This document shows positions 52,655-62,777 of a DNA stretch of 64,000 nt, piece after piece. Each line of letters starts with the position of its first letter. Position 1 is the first letter of the stretch. Source of the DNA: Bacteroidota bacterium (GTDB lineage Bacteria; Bacteroidota; Bacteroidia; Chitinophagales; Chitinophagaceae). The position numbers and the translations under genes were made by a program. A model generated the notes under the pieces. It was not told where the DNA came from and ran no database searches. It saw nothing but the letters and a program-made list of their open reading frames with translations. The stretch spans positions 321,736 to 385,735 of the forward strand of contig VBAR01000001.1 in NCBI GenBank assembly GCA_005882315.1, given 5' to 3'.

Positions 52655-54456
52655 CGTCTGTTGAATTTAGAAAAATACAAAAAACAATTCCTGATAATCC
52701 CGGTATTTATAAATATTTCGATGCCGGCAATGAGCTGATCTATGTAGGTAAGGCCCGAAGCCTGCGGAAAAGAGTCAGCTCCTACTTCACAAAAACTTTT
52801 ACCGGATATAAAACACATGAGCTGGTAAAACGAATCAGCAAGATCGAGTTTGTCATTGTCGGCTCTGAACAAGATGCGTTGCTGCTTGAAAATTCCTTGA
52901 TAAAAGAATTTCAGCCCAAGTATAATATCAGTTTAAAGGATGATAAATCATATCCTTATATCGTAATAAAAAAAGAACCTTTCCCGAGAATATTTTTTAC
53001 CCGCAGACTTATAAAAGATGGTTCGGAATACCTGGGCCCTTTCACATCAGTAAAAAAAGTTAGAGAGTTGGTTGAGTTCATTCGGAATACAATTCCGCTC
53101 AGGACCTGTTCACTTAATCTCAGTAAAACAAATATTGAAAAAGGAAAATTTAAGGTTTGCCTGGAATATCATTTGGGCAATTGTAAAGGTCCATGCGAAG
53201 GACTTCAGGATGTAGACAATTACAATGAAAATCTTAAACAGGTAAGAAACATTCTTAAAGGTAATCTCTCGGAGGTGGTTAATTACTTTAAAAGAGAGAT
53301 CAAATCTGCCGTTGAAAACCTCGCCTATGAAAAGGCAGCTATACTAAAAAAGAAAATTGAGTTTCTTGAAAACTACCAGGCTAGTTCAGTGGTAGTAAAT
53401 CCGCGGTTTGGTAATGCTGATGTTTTTTCTATTGTAAAAGAAAATCAAATCGCTTATATCAATTACCTGATGGTGAGAAGTGGCACAATCGTACAGTCTC
53501 ATACAATACGAGCTGAAGCCAAACTTGAAGAGACCGAACAAGAAATTCTTGAACTCTGTATTCAAAATATGCGTACCACCTTCAACAGTGATGCAAAAGA
53601 AATAATAGTTCCTGTTATTATTACCCCATGCCAACCGGATGTAATGATAACAGTGCCCCGCTCAGGTGATAAGAAAAAACTGCTGGATCTTTCTTTTAAA
53701 AATGCTGGTTATTATATAGAAGAGATCAAAAACAAGGATCGATTGAAATTAGGTATAAAAAACAGCACCAGCTTTGAAACTCTTGAGCAACTGCAAAAAG
53801 ATCTTCAACTTTCAAGTCTACCTGTACATATTGAATGTTTCGATAACTCCAATTTCCAGGGAAGCTACCCTGTATCAGCGATGGTTTGCTTTAAAAATGG
53901 AGAGCCATCAAAAGCTGATTACAGGCATTTTAACATCAAAACTGTGGTCGGGATCAATGATTTTGCCTCGATGAAGGAAACTGTTTTTCGGCGCTATAAA
54001 AGGCTTACTGAAGAAGGCAAGGATTACCCTCAACTTGTGATCATTGACGGAGGAAAAGGGCAATTAAGCTCAGCTAGTGAGGCTATTCGTGAACTGGGGC
54101 TTGAAGGGAAGATGACACTTGTTGGGCTAGCAAAAAATGAAGAAGAGATCTTTTTTACGGGTGATAGGGACTCCCTTAAGCTCCCATTTAACAGCCAAAG
54201 TTTAAAATTTATCCGAAAGATCCGGGATGAGGTACATCGTTTTGGCATAACATTTCACCGGAAAAAAAGAAGTGCCGGCACCTTTAAAAATGAACTAGAG
54301 GATATACGGGGTATTGGGAAAGCAACTGCAGATATGCTATTGAAAGAGTTTAAATCAATAAAGAATATCAGGAATAAAACGATAGAGGAGCTTGCTTTAG
54401 TTATAGGGCATTCAAAGGCAAGTACGGTTTTGGGCTATTTCAGGGATAAAAGCTAA
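52651..54456 (+). CDS. uvrC: Excinuclease ABC subunit C
   Basis: The 601-residue nuclease has the N-terminal GIY-YIG domain (NPGIYKYFDAGNELIYVGKARSLRKRVSSYF), a Cys-bearing region (CLEYHLGNCKGPCEG), a UVR motif (VENLAYEKAAILKKKIEFLE), the RNase-H-like domain (HIECFDNSNFQGSYPVSAMVCF, VIIDGGKGQL), and C-terminal helix-hairpin-helix motifs (EDIRGIGKATADMLLKEF). It makes both cuts in nucleotide excision repair. Length is normal. A hairpin terminator follows. Confidence 0.98.
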   Translation: MTSVEFRKIQKTIPDNPGIYKYFDAGNELIYVGKARSLRKRVSSYFTKTFTGYKTHELVKRISKIEFVIVGSEQDALLLENSLIKEFQPKYNISLKDDKSYPYIVIKKEPFPRIFFTRRLIKDGSEYLGPFTSVKKVRELVEFIRNTIPLRTCSLNLSKTNIEKGKFKVCLEYHLGNCKGPCEGLQDVDNYNENLKQVRNILKGNLSEVVNYFKREIKSAVENLAYEKAAILKKKIEFLENYQASSVVVNPRFGNADVFSIVKENQIAYINYLMVRSGTIVQSHTIRAEAKLEETEQEILELCIQNMRTTFNSDAKEIIVPVIITPCQPDVMITVPRSGDKKKLLDLSFKNAGYYIEEIKNKDRLKLGIKNSTSFETLEQLQKDLQLSSLPVHIECFDNSNFQGSYPVSAMVCFKNGEPSKADYRHFNIKTVVGINDFASMKETVFRRYKRLTEEGKDYPQLVIIDGGKGQLSSASEAIRELGLEGKMTLVGLAKNEEEIFFTGDRDSLKLPFNSQSLKFIRKIRDEVHRFGITFHRKKRSAGTFKNELEDIRGIGKATADMLLKEFKSIKNIRNKTIEELALVIGHSKASTVLGYFRDKS

Positions 54457-54487
54457 TTAATTAGTTAGAAGTGTCTATAAAAAAAAT

Positions 54488-54518
54488 GGGGCCCGGATAG
54501 AAATCCAGCCCCGTTTTT
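54488..54518 (+). terminator. Rho-independent terminator of uvrC
   Basis: GGGGC and GCCCC close an interrupted stem with inner pairing GGAT/ATCC and a short loop, followed by GTTTTT. Confidence 0.83.
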
Positions 54519-54640
54519 AAAATCCAATATCCTATGAAAAACCATGACGAAAATACAACATTATTCAATATAACAAATAGGATAATTACGATTTACTGAA
54601 GTTTTTTTTAATAAATATTTGGATGTTCATACAAACAAAA

Positions 54641-54662
54641 TATCCCGCTTTTGGCGGGACAT
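54641..54662 (-). terminator. Terminator of the gldLMN transcript
   Basis: TCCCGC and GCGGGA form a 6-bp stem with a TTTTG loop, followed on the minus strand by TATTTTGTTT. It lies 30 bp after the gldN stop. Confidence 0.75.
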
Positions 54663-54693
54663 TTTGAGTATTGAAAGTAAATACAGTTTGTAA

Positions 54694-55710
54694 TTAATAC
54701 GACCACAGGTTCTGCTCGAAATTGAAGATTTTATCCTTAATGTTATCACCTTCAAGAAGGGCAAGAATCTGGTTTCCGTTCAATAATGACCTGATTGGTT
54801 TGAACGATGGGTTATCCAAAGTAGATTTAACAATATAGCTGCTGAACATGCGGCTTTCAAATAACTCCTCCCATGTCATACGGCTTTGTCCCATATTCTT
54901 TGGATTATACACTTCATATTTAGCCAATGTAGGACGCAGGTCAGGATAATAAACCCAGAATAAAACTGACTGGCCCAGTTCCTGGCCACTTGGCAAATAC
55001 TTAGTTTGTAAAGGCGCCAGACCTAAAATACGACAGACAAGTCTGCTTGATTCACGGTCAAACACCCACTCTTCTTTCATTGCAATTTTATTTACTGATT
55101 TGACATCAAAGCTTGATTTGGTCACTTTATAATATAATGTCTTATTGATGTCATTAGGATCAGTAACCGGCACTGTATCATTCTGGCCTGCTGTTTTTTG
55201 ATTAATATCGTCAACTGATAAAGGTGTTGTAAATCTGTCATCAGAAAAAGCTGTAACCTGTCCGCTCTGAACTGCTTTCATAAGAATGTCTACAAACATC
55301 TGGCTTCCGTTATCATCTTCAGTCTCGTATTTGAATACAAGATTCAATTTTTCACGCAGATCCAGTTCTCTCCAAACCTTCTCAGCATAAAACGCATCAT
55401 CCCAGCGGATATGCTCATAAGGTAAGGGAGTGCGGGCAGTCAGGTTTCCTTTATCAAAGGCATTATCGTTACGCAAGCCTTTTTTAACTTCTGCTTGCTT
55501 CATGCCTGCTGAATCTACAACGATCGGAATACCGGCTGTTGGATTATAAGCCGGAGCATTATTATTATTTACCTGTTGCTGAGGCTGACGGTTAGAAGTA
55601 TCAGCAGGATTTCTTCTGCCTGATCTACCGGAACGCTGTGCAGCAGCATCAGATGCAATAATCATAACAAATATTCCCAGCAAACTGATTTTTACAAAAC
55701 ACCTTTTCAT
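54694..55710 (-). CDS. gldN: Gliding motility / type IX secretion protein GldN
   Basis: The 338-residue protein has a signal peptide (MKRCFVKISLLGIFVMIIASDAAAQ), a low-complexity Asn/Gln-rich segment (RQPQQQVNNNNAP), and the GldN domain with IRWDDAFYAEKVWRELDLREKLN, KVTKSSFDVKSVNKIAMKEEWVFD and VFWVYYPDLRPTLAKYEVYNPKN. GldN/PorN forms with GldK the periplasmic ring of the type IX secretion system. It follows gldM after 15 bp and ends at a clear terminator. Confidence 0.95.
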   Translation of the reverse strand: MKRCFVKISLLGIFVMIIASDAAAQRSGRSGRRNPADTSNRQPQQQVNNNNAPAYNPTAGIPIVVDSAGMKQAEVKKGLRNDNAFDKGNLTARTPLPYEHIRWDDAFYAEKVWRELDLREKLNLVFKYETEDDNGSQMFVDILMKAVQSGQVTAFSDDRFTTPLSVDDINQKTAGQNDTVPVTDPNDINKTLYYKVTKSSFDVKSVNKIAMKEEWVFDRESSRLVCRILGLAPLQTKYLPSGQELGQSVLFWVYYPDLRPTLAKYEVYNPKNMGQSRMTWEELFESRMFSSYIVKSTLDNPSFKPIRSLLNGNQILALLEGDNIKDKIFNFEQNLWSY

Positions 55711-55725
55711 ATCTATCCAGTTTAA

Positions 55726-57258
55726 TTATTTTATATAATATACCAATGAAGGCAATTTTTGGCTTCTTCCATCAGGCCCTGTTGCATAAATATCGTCAAT
55801 GGTTATGGTACGACCGCTCTTTAATTTGCTCAAAACAGCTTGAGCAGCACTACTCCATAAGTTACCCTGGCAAGGAGCTTCGTCAATATAGCCCTCATCA
55901 TTATCGGCTGATAAAATAAACCTTGTAACCTGGTATTTTAATTCAAAAGGAAAATCTTTAATACCGGCACCCACACCAGCCTGAGCCTTGAATGCATTAG
56001 CATTTATGCTAGCGCCACTTTCATAAGGACCAACAACAGCTATAGGTTTAGGTATTGTACGTGTACGGAAAACTGAAGCTCCCGCAACTTTGCCACCTAC
56101 TGTTACAGTTATTTTGCAATCATCAGTAACACTATTTACACGGGCAATGTATTTACCTTTTCCTAAATTCTGAAGTGCACCTCCGGCGCCAGAAATGGAA
56201 ACCTGAATTGCTTCAGATCCACCACCACTTGCAGCAATTGATACAGGATTATCAACACCAATATAAAGTACATTCATTTTATCCAAAGCAATAGATGCTG
56301 CTGATTGACCAACAGTGTACTTAATTGTTTTCAGGATTGTTTGCTTCTTTCCTTCCTGGTCTGTGTATTCTACATTTACATTAATGCTATGTTCACCTAA
56401 AGTTGATTCAGCATTTAATAATTTATGAGCAGCTCCATCATCACCCAACGGTGTAACTGCGCCTGCGATTGTTACAGTCGGCAAGGCTGCTTTACTAAAA
56501 GCACCTACACCAGCAGTAACTTCCATTTCATCACCAGGCATTACATAGCTTGAATTTGACTGTGCAAAAGCTGCATACGTATCATAACGTACAACAACTT
56601 TATCTACTTTGTTATGACAAAATTCAACGATCTTATTTTCAGACGTCTTAACGTCATTCTGAAATTTACTCAGAATAGTTAATGCAGCAACAGTCGGCAC
56701 CATATGGAAATAAGCTCTTTCCCATGTGTTATTTGATTTCGATACCCCTTTCGGTATTTCGAGGTAAATTGGTAATGTAGATGAAAACGCTGAATCAATC
56801 GAAGGATCTACATTCTTCAGAATGTTCTTCTTGAATTCGGTGAGCTTAGCTAATAACTCCTTAGCTTTTCCTTTATCAAGCATTAAACGGGTAGCGATAT
56901 CCAGGTTATCAGCTTTAAAACTGCTTTTATCAGGATCACCGCCGCCTTCTTTAATGATCTCGTTTTTTAAAGATTGTATAAATGTGTTCATCGACTTTGC
57001 ATACTCCTGAACAGCCTTTGCTTTTGGCAGCCATATAGCAGCCTTTTCAGCAGTCTTAGGATCATTCTGTTTGTCTTCTAATGACTGCATGATTGCAGTG
57101 GTAGAATTGTTGACAGTAGCATTTGTAGTCTCTAAACTTTTATTTACCGTTTTGAAGGCATTAAGAATTTCAGCAGATACATTCAGTGCCAGCAGCGCTG
57201 TTAACACCAGATACATCATGTTGATCATCTTTTGCCGTGGTTCTCTAGGTAAAGACAT
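55726..57258 (-). CDS. gldM: Gliding motility / type IX secretion motor protein GldM
   Basis: The 510-residue protein has one N-terminal membrane helix (MINMMYLVLTALLALNVSAEILNAF), a helical periplasmic region and repeated beta-rich domains (EHSINVNVEYTDQEGKKQTI, ALDKMNVLYIGVDNPVSIAASGG). GldM pairs with GldL to make the proton-driven motor and reaches across the periplasm to the GldK/N ring. Length is normal. It is 109 bp from gldL and 15 bp from gldN. Confidence 0.96.
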   Translation of the reverse strand: MSLPREPRQKMINMMYLVLTALLALNVSAEILNAFKTVNKSLETTNATVNNSTTAIMQSLEDKQNDPKTAEKAAIWLPKAKAVQEYAKSMNTFIQSLKNEIIKEGGGDPDKSSFKADNLDIATRLMLDKGKAKELLAKLTEFKKNILKNVDPSIDSAFSSTLPIYLEIPKGVSKSNNTWERAYFHMVPTVAALTILSKFQNDVKTSENKIVEFCHNKVDKVVVRYDTYAAFAQSNSSYVMPGDEMEVTAGVGAFSKAALPTVTIAGAVTPLGDDGAAHKLLNAESTLGEHSINVNVEYTDQEGKKQTILKTIKYTVGQSAASIALDKMNVLYIGVDNPVSIAASGGGSEAIQVSISGAGGALQNLGKGKYIARVNSVTDDCKITVTVGGKVAGASVFRTRTIPKPIAVVGPYESGASINANAFKAQAGVGAGIKDFPFELKYQVTRFILSADNDEGYIDEAPCQGNLWSSAAQAVLSKLKSGRTITIDDIYATGPDGRSQKLPSLVYYIK

Positions 57259-57367
57259 GACTTTTAATTTTTATTTATTCTGCTTTACAGCGGAAATGGT
57301 TTTTACTAATGGTAACTTTTTCAAATTACTGGATACGGATTCATTCCTATAAAACGAACCCAACTAA

Positions 57368-58189
57368 TTAAGCACGGCCCTGCATTGCACTGAGCATATT
57401 TCCATAAATATTGTTCAGGCGACCAAGGTTTCCGGCCAATACAGCAATCTGGTCATGTGCTTTCTTAGCATCATCCACACTTCCCTGCATTGCATCAGAA
57501 GCTTGTACCAGGTTGTTGTAAAATTTGTTCATTGCTTTCAGGTGGTTATTAGTATCCTGCAATTCCAGTTCATAAATAGTATTTAATGAACCGAGATTTT
57601 TAGTTAATACCTGAACCTGCTCATGGAACTGTTTAGTACCATCAGCTGCCTGATTGAAATGCTGAATACTGCTTGCAGCACCAACATATGCATCTTTCAT
57701 TGCGCTAAGGGCAACAGAAGCTTCTTTTGTTTTAGCGGTATAGTCGCCGGTAGCAGCTACTACATCACCAATATCTCCCATTTTGTCTACTGTAGTGCCT
57801 AACTTTTTGAAGTTATCACTCAAGCGGCCAAGATTAGTAGGTGTGATATCTGCAGCTTGCAGCATATCTTCTAATTTGTTCAACGCAGGATTACCTGTGC
57901 TTGCACCAGCTAATGCTAATGGAGTTGGTTTAAAATTCGGACCTTCAAGATCAGGGTGTTTGTTAATGTCAGGGAAATAACGCTGCCAATGTGGTTCTTC
58001 TGGCGGCGGTACAAGTAATGCCATTACTAAAAACACTAACACTTCTGATAATAGACCAATAGTGATCATTTCATCGGCTGCTGGCCAGTGACGGATTTTA
58101 AACAATGCGCCAAGGATTACCACAGCGGCAAAAAAGGCGAAAATAAAGTTAAGGGTTACTTGACCCTTATGGGTTTTAAAGAAAAGCAT
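57368..58189 (-). CDS. gldL: Gliding motility / type IX secretion motor protein GldL
   Basis: The 273-residue inner-membrane protein has two helices in the first 60 residues (LNFIFAFFAAVVILGALFKIRHW and MITIGLLSEVLVFLVMALLVPP). The FKIRHWPAADEM loop and the Glu in the second helix fit the proton-conducting part of the motor. The rest is a cytoplasmic coiled-coil-like region (DNFKKLGTTVDKMGDIGDV). It works with GldM. It begins just after a strong hairpin downstream of gldK. Confidence 0.95.
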   Translation of the reverse strand: MLFFKTHKGQVTLNFIFAFFAAVVILGALFKIRHWPAADEMITIGLLSEVLVFLVMALLVPPPEEPHWQRYFPDINKHPDLEGPNFKPTPLALAGASTGNPALNKLEDMLQAADITPTNLGRLSDNFKKLGTTVDKMGDIGDVVAATGDYTAKTKEASVALSAMKDAYVGAASSIQHFNQAADGTKQFHEQVQVLTKNLGSLNTIYELELQDTNNHLKAMNKFYNNLVQASDAMQGSVDDAKKAHDQIAVLAGNLGRLNNIYGNMLSAMQGRA

Positions 58190-58274
58190 AATAGGCTCGT
58201 TTTATAGGTGAATTAAAAAATTACGATATTGTATTAAACGAAAAAGAGTGTTTGAAAATTGTTTCAGGAAAAGA

Positions 58275-58306
58275 GAGAGGTTATAATTTTTATTTTATAA
58301 CCTCTC
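58275..58306 (-). terminator. Hairpin between gldK and gldL
   Basis: GAGAGGTTATAA and TTATAACCTCTC form a perfect 12-bp stem around an 8-base loop. On the minus strand it lies 8 bp after the gldK stop and 86 bp before the gldL start. The following CTCTTTTCC has a short T-run. It may reduce read-through from gldK or protect the upstream mRNA. Confidence 0.72.
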
Positions 58307-58314
58307 GTAATTAT

Positions 58315-59634
58315 TTATTTATGGCCTTTTGATGATGGTGCCGGCAGATCGATCACTGTACGGAAACCAACATAGCTTTTGGTTGAATCCTGGTATTCGT
58401 AAGTGCTGGTACCTGTTTGAAGGAAATAACCAACATCTTTCCAACTACCGCCACGAATTATTTTACGTTTCATGAGAGGAGGATCATCGTCTTTTGCATT
58501 CCAGCGAACATCAGGGTTCATATCATGCTGGAAGTTGTTTCTTCCTTCGTAATAGATTGATGAAGTCCATTCAGCCACGTTACCACTCATGCAATACAAG
58601 CCAAAATCATTTGGCCAGTAAGCATCGGCACGTACTGTATAAAAACCTCCATCTTCAGGATAGTTACCACGACCAGGTTTGAAGTTGGCCATTAAACAAC
58701 CTTTCTTATTACGGAGATAATAGTTACCCCAAGGGAACATTGATTGTGAACGTCCGGCTCTTGCTGCATACTCCCATTGAGCTTCTGTAGGCAGGCGGAA
58801 ATCTGATTCCTGCGCACGGCTTTTAGAGATAAGATATGAGTTGAGGTATAAAGTACGCCAGTTACAAAAAGCATCAGCCTGTTTCCAGTTTACACCTACC
58901 ACCGGATAGTTACCGAATGATGGATGGCTGAAGTATCTTTTTGTCATTGGTTCGTTGTAAGAATAAGAGAAGTCACGAATCCAGCATAAAGTGTCGGGAT
59001 AAATAGCTACCGGATACTTTTGGATGAATTTAGAACGAGGCTTACCAGCGTTTTCTCTTTTTGCTGCTTCTTTTAAATCCATACGCTCAACCTGGTAAAC
59101 TAATTTAGAAGGATCGATTTCTTTTTTACCATACAGCCTATCGTCAGGAGGAAGAATAAAATCAGTTGCTGCAAGGTCTTCGACGATCTTAGGGTCAGAA
59201 TATTTTATTTTCTTAGCAGCTTCCCAGTTGATATACTGGTTGCCGTCTTTATCATCTTTTACATAATTACCTCCCAGTCTACGGGCTGCGATAGAATCAC
59301 GAACCCAATAAACAAACTGGCGATACTCGTTGTTGGTAATTTCTGTTGCATCCATCCAGAAACCGCTGATAGAAACTGCACGGTTACGGGCACTAAATGC
59401 AAAAGCTGGATCCTCATCACTGGGACCCATATGGAAAGTTCCCTGAGGTATGTAAACCATACCTGGAGGTTTCGGAAGTGTATACTTTGCGCCTGGGGCA
59501 ACACCATGCACCTGGCCATCATTCGGAAGCACACTTCCTTTACTACTTTTCTTTCCAAACATTCCACAGCTAGACAGCAACACTGTAAGTGAAGCCGCTG
59601 CGATTAATTTAAAATAAAGGTTTCTCATTTTCAT
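58315..59634 (-). CDS. gldK: Gliding motility / type IX secretion lipoprotein GldK
   Basis: The start at 59634 gives 439 residues and a proper lipoprotein signal (MKMRNLYFKLIAAASLTVLLSSC). An open frame extends to 59685, but a promoter-like box lies at 59654-59687, so that extension is not translated. The domain is the formylglycine-generating-enzyme fold: MVYIPQGTFHMGPSDEDP, FWMDATEITNNEYRQFV, FRLPTEAQWEYAARAG and MSGNVAEWTSS. GldK lacks the redox Cys pair of true sulfatase-activating enzymes and is structural in the GldK/N ring. gldL, gldM and gldN follow downstream. Confidence 0.95.
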   Translation of the reverse strand: MKMRNLYFKLIAAASLTVLLSSCGMFGKKSSKGSVLPNDGQVHGVAPGAKYTLPKPPGMVYIPQGTFHMGPSDEDPAFAFSARNRAVSISGFWMDATEITNNEYRQFVYWVRDSIAARRLGGNYVKDDKDGNQYINWEAAKKIKYSDPKIVEDLAATDFILPPDDRLYGKKEIDPSKLVYQVERMDLKEAAKRENAGKPRSKFIQKYPVAIYPDTLCWIRDFSYSYNEPMTKRYFSHPSFGNYPVVGVNWKQADAFCNWRTLYLNSYLISKSRAQESDFRLPTEAQWEYAARAGRSQSMFPWGNYYLRNKKGCLMANFKPGRGNYPEDGGFYTVRADAYWPNDFGLYCMSGNVAEWTSSIYYEGRNNFQHDMNPDVRWNAKDDDPPLMKRKIIRGGSWKDVGYFLQTGTSTYEYQDSTKSYVGFRTVIDLPAPSSKGHK

Positions 59635-59653
59635 ATACTTAAAGGGTATTGGG

Positions 59654-59687
59654 CAAATATAATATTTTGAACAGTTCTTAACCACAA
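59654..59687 (-). promoter_or_regulatory. Candidate promoter for gldK
   Basis: On the minus strand, TTG at 59686-59684 is followed after 23 bases by TATATTTG (59661-59654), a perfect TAnnTTTG box. The leader to the gldK ATG would be about 15 bases. Confidence 0.6.
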
Positions 59688-59794
59688 GGCTAATGTTTAT
59701 TTTTTAAATATCAAAGCGCATTTTACGCGGTAAAGTTTCTAACGGAACTTAATTTATTTTATTGTTTCCAGGGCAAATTAAATTCTCCTGACTG

Positions 59795-61849
59795 TTAGGC
59801 CTTTAGAAGTAATTCTACAATCGCAGCTGCGGTTTGTACGGGCTGTTTACAGGAATAGTTACGACACAAATAGATGAATGGAGGTTCGGAGGCTGTTTTA
59901 CCATCCAGTAAAGCATAGGAGCTGTTTCCGCCTTGAAAGCTCATAACCACTTTGTTGGGAATGTATTCACCCAATATTTCCCGTAAGCTTTTATCAAAAT
60001 TTTCTCCGGCAATGGCAATCTCGTTTGTGCCTACAAATCCCTCAAGGACCAAATTGGACCAACAGCCAAAAGATGTGGGATAGCGGTAGACGGCATTGCT
60101 CAACAAACCCGTGATTTTTGTCGAGTGTTCTCGCCATTCATTTTGGTCAAAGTAAAGACCCAGCCGGTATAGGTTAAAAGCCATTATGCTGTTCCCGGAC
60201 GGAGTAGCACCGTCATATACTTCCTTCTTCCGGATTATAACATCCAAATTGTTTAGGGGTGTATAAAAAAAATATCCCGTTTCATCTTCTGAAAAATTAT
60301 CGATAACAAACTCCGAAAGTTGTTTTGCCTTTACGAGCCATTTTGTATCGCCAGTTACCTCCTGCAGATTAATTAACGCTTCAATGAGATAAGCATAATC
60401 ATCAAGAAAAGCAGAATACTTAGCGATATTGTTTTTCCATGTATGAAAAAGCTCAACCTTATTTTCAATTGAAAACACAGCCAGTATAAAATCCATATTC
60501 CTGATAGCTGTCTTTCTATAATCTTCATTGCCGGTAGCAGCAAATGCTTTTGAATAAGCTGTATTCATCAGTGCATTCCATCCGAGAATAATCTTGTCAT
60601 CCATTCCCGGCCGAATGCGTTTGTTCCTTTCTGCCAGCAGTGTTTTTTTTGTTTTTATCAAGAATAAATTAAACTCTTCGGAAGGAAAATTTTTGCTCTT
60701 TGCAAAAGCATCTGCATCTTCCCTAGTGTGCAAAATATTTTTGTGTTCAAAATTTCCTTTATCAGTCACCTGGTAATACTCGCAAAACAATGCAGCGTCA
60801 GTTCCAAGTAATTCATTTATCTCATTTTTACTCCATATGTAAAACTTACCTTCTACCCCTTCGCTGTCTGCATCCAAAGCTGAATAAAAACCTCCTTGAG
60901 GGTGAGTCATTTCATTTTTAATAAACCCCAATGTTTCATCAATCACAATTCGGTATTTTTCATTCTTTGTAAGCTGGTATGCTTCACTTAAAACAAAAAT
61001 AAGTAAGGCATTATCATAAAGCATTTTTTCAAAATGAGGAACCAGCCATTCTGTGTCTGTAGAATATCTTGCAAACCCACCGCCAATATGATCATAGATC
61101 CCTCCTTCCATCATTTTATCAAGACTTAATAATGCCTGCTTTAACGCTTCTTCATTTTTTTGATAATGAGCATAACGTAGCAAAAACTGGATTGTGTAGG
61201 TCTGCGGGAATTTTGGGGCCTTGGCAAAACCTCCCCATTCTTTATCGGCCGATTTCATGATGTTTTGAAATATTTCATCGACTTTTTCCTTTGAAAAAAT
61301 ATTTTCGTTGACATTTTGTTTCTGTAGTCCAAAAGCATTTGAATTAAGCAGATGCCCTGTAAGATTTTCTGCCTGTGCATCTATTTCATGTCTTTTTAAA
61401 CGAAAAGCATCTGATACAGCAATTAAAGTTTCTTTCCATGAAGAACGATTGAATGCTCTCACCGGCGGAAAATAAGTTCCTCCATAAAAAGGTTTTTTCT
61501 CCGGAGTTAAAAAAACATTTAGCGGCCAGCCACCACTTCCTGTCATTGCCTGCACTGCATCCATGTAAATATGATCCAGGTCCGGCCTTTCTTCTCTATC
61601 GATTTTTATATTGACAAAATGTTCATTCATGAGAGTGGCCGTAGCTTCATCTTCAAAACTTTCTCTTTCCATTACATGACACCAGTGGCAGGCTGAATAA
61701 CCAATGCTAACGAGAATAGGTTTATTCTCTTTGGCCGCTTTTTGTAAAGCCTCTTCTCCCCAGGCATACCAATCAACAGGATTGTGTGCATGCTGCTGCA
61801 GGTAAGGACTTGTTTCATTTATGAGGTGGTTGGAATATTTATGATTCAT
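59795..61849 (-). CDS. DUF255 thioredoxin-domain protein (YyaL/SSP411 family)
   Basis: The ATG at 61849 gives 684 residues starting [31 protein letters not shown], the normal family start. A longer frame to 61921 would overlap the terminator of the upstream hemD gene, so it is rejected. An N-terminal thioredoxin-like fold carries [10 protein letters not shown], with a CxxC pair, and [16 protein letters not shown]; the remainder is an (alpha/alpha)6 barrel like that of N-acylglucosamine epimerases. Biological function is unknown. It is a single gene. Confidence 0.93.
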   Translation of the reverse strand: MNHKYSNHLINETSPYLQQHAHNPVDWYAWGEEALQKAAKENKPILVSIGYSACHWCHVMERESFEDEATATLMNEHFVNIKIDREERPDLDHIYMDAVQAMTGSGGWPLNVFLTPEKKPFYGGTYFPPVRAFNRSSWKETLIAVSDAFRLKRHEIDAQAENLTGHLLNSNAFGLQKQNVNENIFSKEKVDEIFQNIMKSADKEWGGFAKAPKFPQTYTIQFLLRYAHYQKNEEALKQALLSLDKMMEGGIYDHIGGGFARYSTDTEWLVPHFEKMLYDNALLIFVLSEAYQLTKNEKYRIVIDETLGFIKNEMTHPQGGFYSALDADSEGVEGKFYIWSKNEINELLGTDAALFCEYYQVTDKGNFEHKNILHTREDADAFAKSKNFPSEEFNLFLIKTKKTLLAERNKRIRPGMDDKIILGWNALMNTAYSKAFAATGNEDYRKTAIRNMDFILAVFSIENKVELFHTWKNNIAKYSAFLDDYAYLIEALINLQEVTGDTKWLVKAKQLSEFVIDNFSEDETGYFFYTPLNNLDVIIRKKEVYDGATPSGNSIMAFNLYRLGLYFDQNEWREHSTKITGLLSNAVYRYPTSFGCWSNLVLEGFVGTNEIAIAGENFDKSLREILGEYIPNKVVMSFQGGNSSYALLDGKTASEPPFIYLCRNYSCKQPVQTAAAIVELLLKA

Positions 61850-61888
61850 TGCCAGGGTTGAATAACAAATTTCGTTTAATATCATAAC

Positions 61889-61919
61889 AAAAAAGCCAGG
61901 CTTCTGTTTGCCTGGCTTC
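61889..61919 (-). terminator. Terminator of hemD
   Basis: AGCCAGGC and GCCTGGCT form an 8-bp stem with an 8-base loop. A T-run (TTTTTT) follows on the minus strand. It lies 20 bp after the hemD stop. Confidence 0.88.
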
Positions 61920-61938
61920 ATTTATAGTATCTGATAAG

Positions 61939-62739
61939 TTACTTCTTTTTTAATTGCGCAGAAAGGTACTGATCTAATGCAGAAACCATACTGGGAACGA
62001 GTGGTTGGGGTGCCCTTATTTCCAGCTTAAGACCGGCTTCCTCTACAGCTTTTACTGTATTGCTTCCAAACGCACCGATCAATGTTCCGTTTTGTTTGTA
62101 TTTGGGAAGATTATCGAAAAGACTTTTAACACCACTTGGAGTAAAAAAACAGATCACATCGAAATTGGTTTTTGTAATTAGTTCCTTTACATCATTGCTC
62201 TGTGTGCGGTACATAAATGCCAAAACGTACTCACAATTATTCGATTTCAGCCAGTTTACGATCTCATTATCCTGCTGGTTTTCTGAGCATACATACATAA
62301 ACTTTTCGTTGCCTTTATGCTTGTTTATGGAATCAAACATACTTTTATTCGTACCATCTGTTCCATAAAACACTTTGCGTTTACGATAGAGAATGAATTT
62401 TTGCAGGTAAAGTGCCACAGCTTCGGTAATGCAGAAGTATTTTGTATCCTGTGAGATGCTCACTTTCATTTCCTCACACATCCGGAAAAAATGATCAATG
62501 GCATTACGGCTGGTGAAGACAACCCCAGTGTAATTCTGAATTTCTATTTTCTGCCTGCGGAATTCTTTTGCATTTATAGCCTCAAGCCGGATAAATGGCT
62601 GAAACTCCAGTTCAACGCTATACTTTCTGGTCAGCTCATACCAAGGCGATTTGTCGCTTTCGGGCTTCGGTTGGGTAACCAGGATTTTCTTAATTTCTTT
62701 GTGCTGAACGAGTGTCTTGCTAACCACGGTTTTATTCAT
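61939..62739 (-). CDS. hemD: Uroporphyrinogen-III synthase
   Basis: The ATG at 62739 gives 266 residues beginning MNKTVVSKTLVQHKEIKKILVTQP; a -7-like box (TACCTTTG on the minus strand, 62764-62771) lies inside the longer alternative frame. The two-domain HemD fold shows YTGVVFTSRNAIDHFFRM in domain one and DVICFFTPSGVKSLFDNLP with LIGAFGSNTVKAVEEAGL in domain two. It closes hydroxymethylbilane to uroporphyrinogen III for haem synthesis. The DUF4271 gene is its usual upstream neighbour. Confidence 0.92.
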   Translation of the reverse strand: MNKTVVSKTLVQHKEIKKILVTQPKPESDKSPWYELTRKYSVELEFQPFIRLEAINAKEFRRQKIEIQNYTGVVFTSRNAIDHFFRMCEEMKVSISQDTKYFCITEAVALYLQKFILYRKRKVFYGTDGTNKSMFDSINKHKGNEKFMYVCSENQQDNEIVNWLKSNNCEYVLAFMYRTQSNDVKELITKTNFDVICFFTPSGVKSLFDNLPKYKQNGTLIGAFGSNTVKAVEEAGLKLEIRAPQPLVPSMVSALDQYLSAQLKKK

Positions 62740-62777
62740 ATACGGTTCGGCTAAAATTGGCTGCAAAGGTAGCCGTT

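Noticed and set aside
59635-59685. Upstream extension of GldK
   Set aside because: It overlaps a perfect TAnnTTTG box, and the lipoprotein signal begins at 59634.
61850-61921. Upstream extension of the DUF255 protein
   Set aside because: The extension would translate through the hemD terminator; the family start is at 61849.
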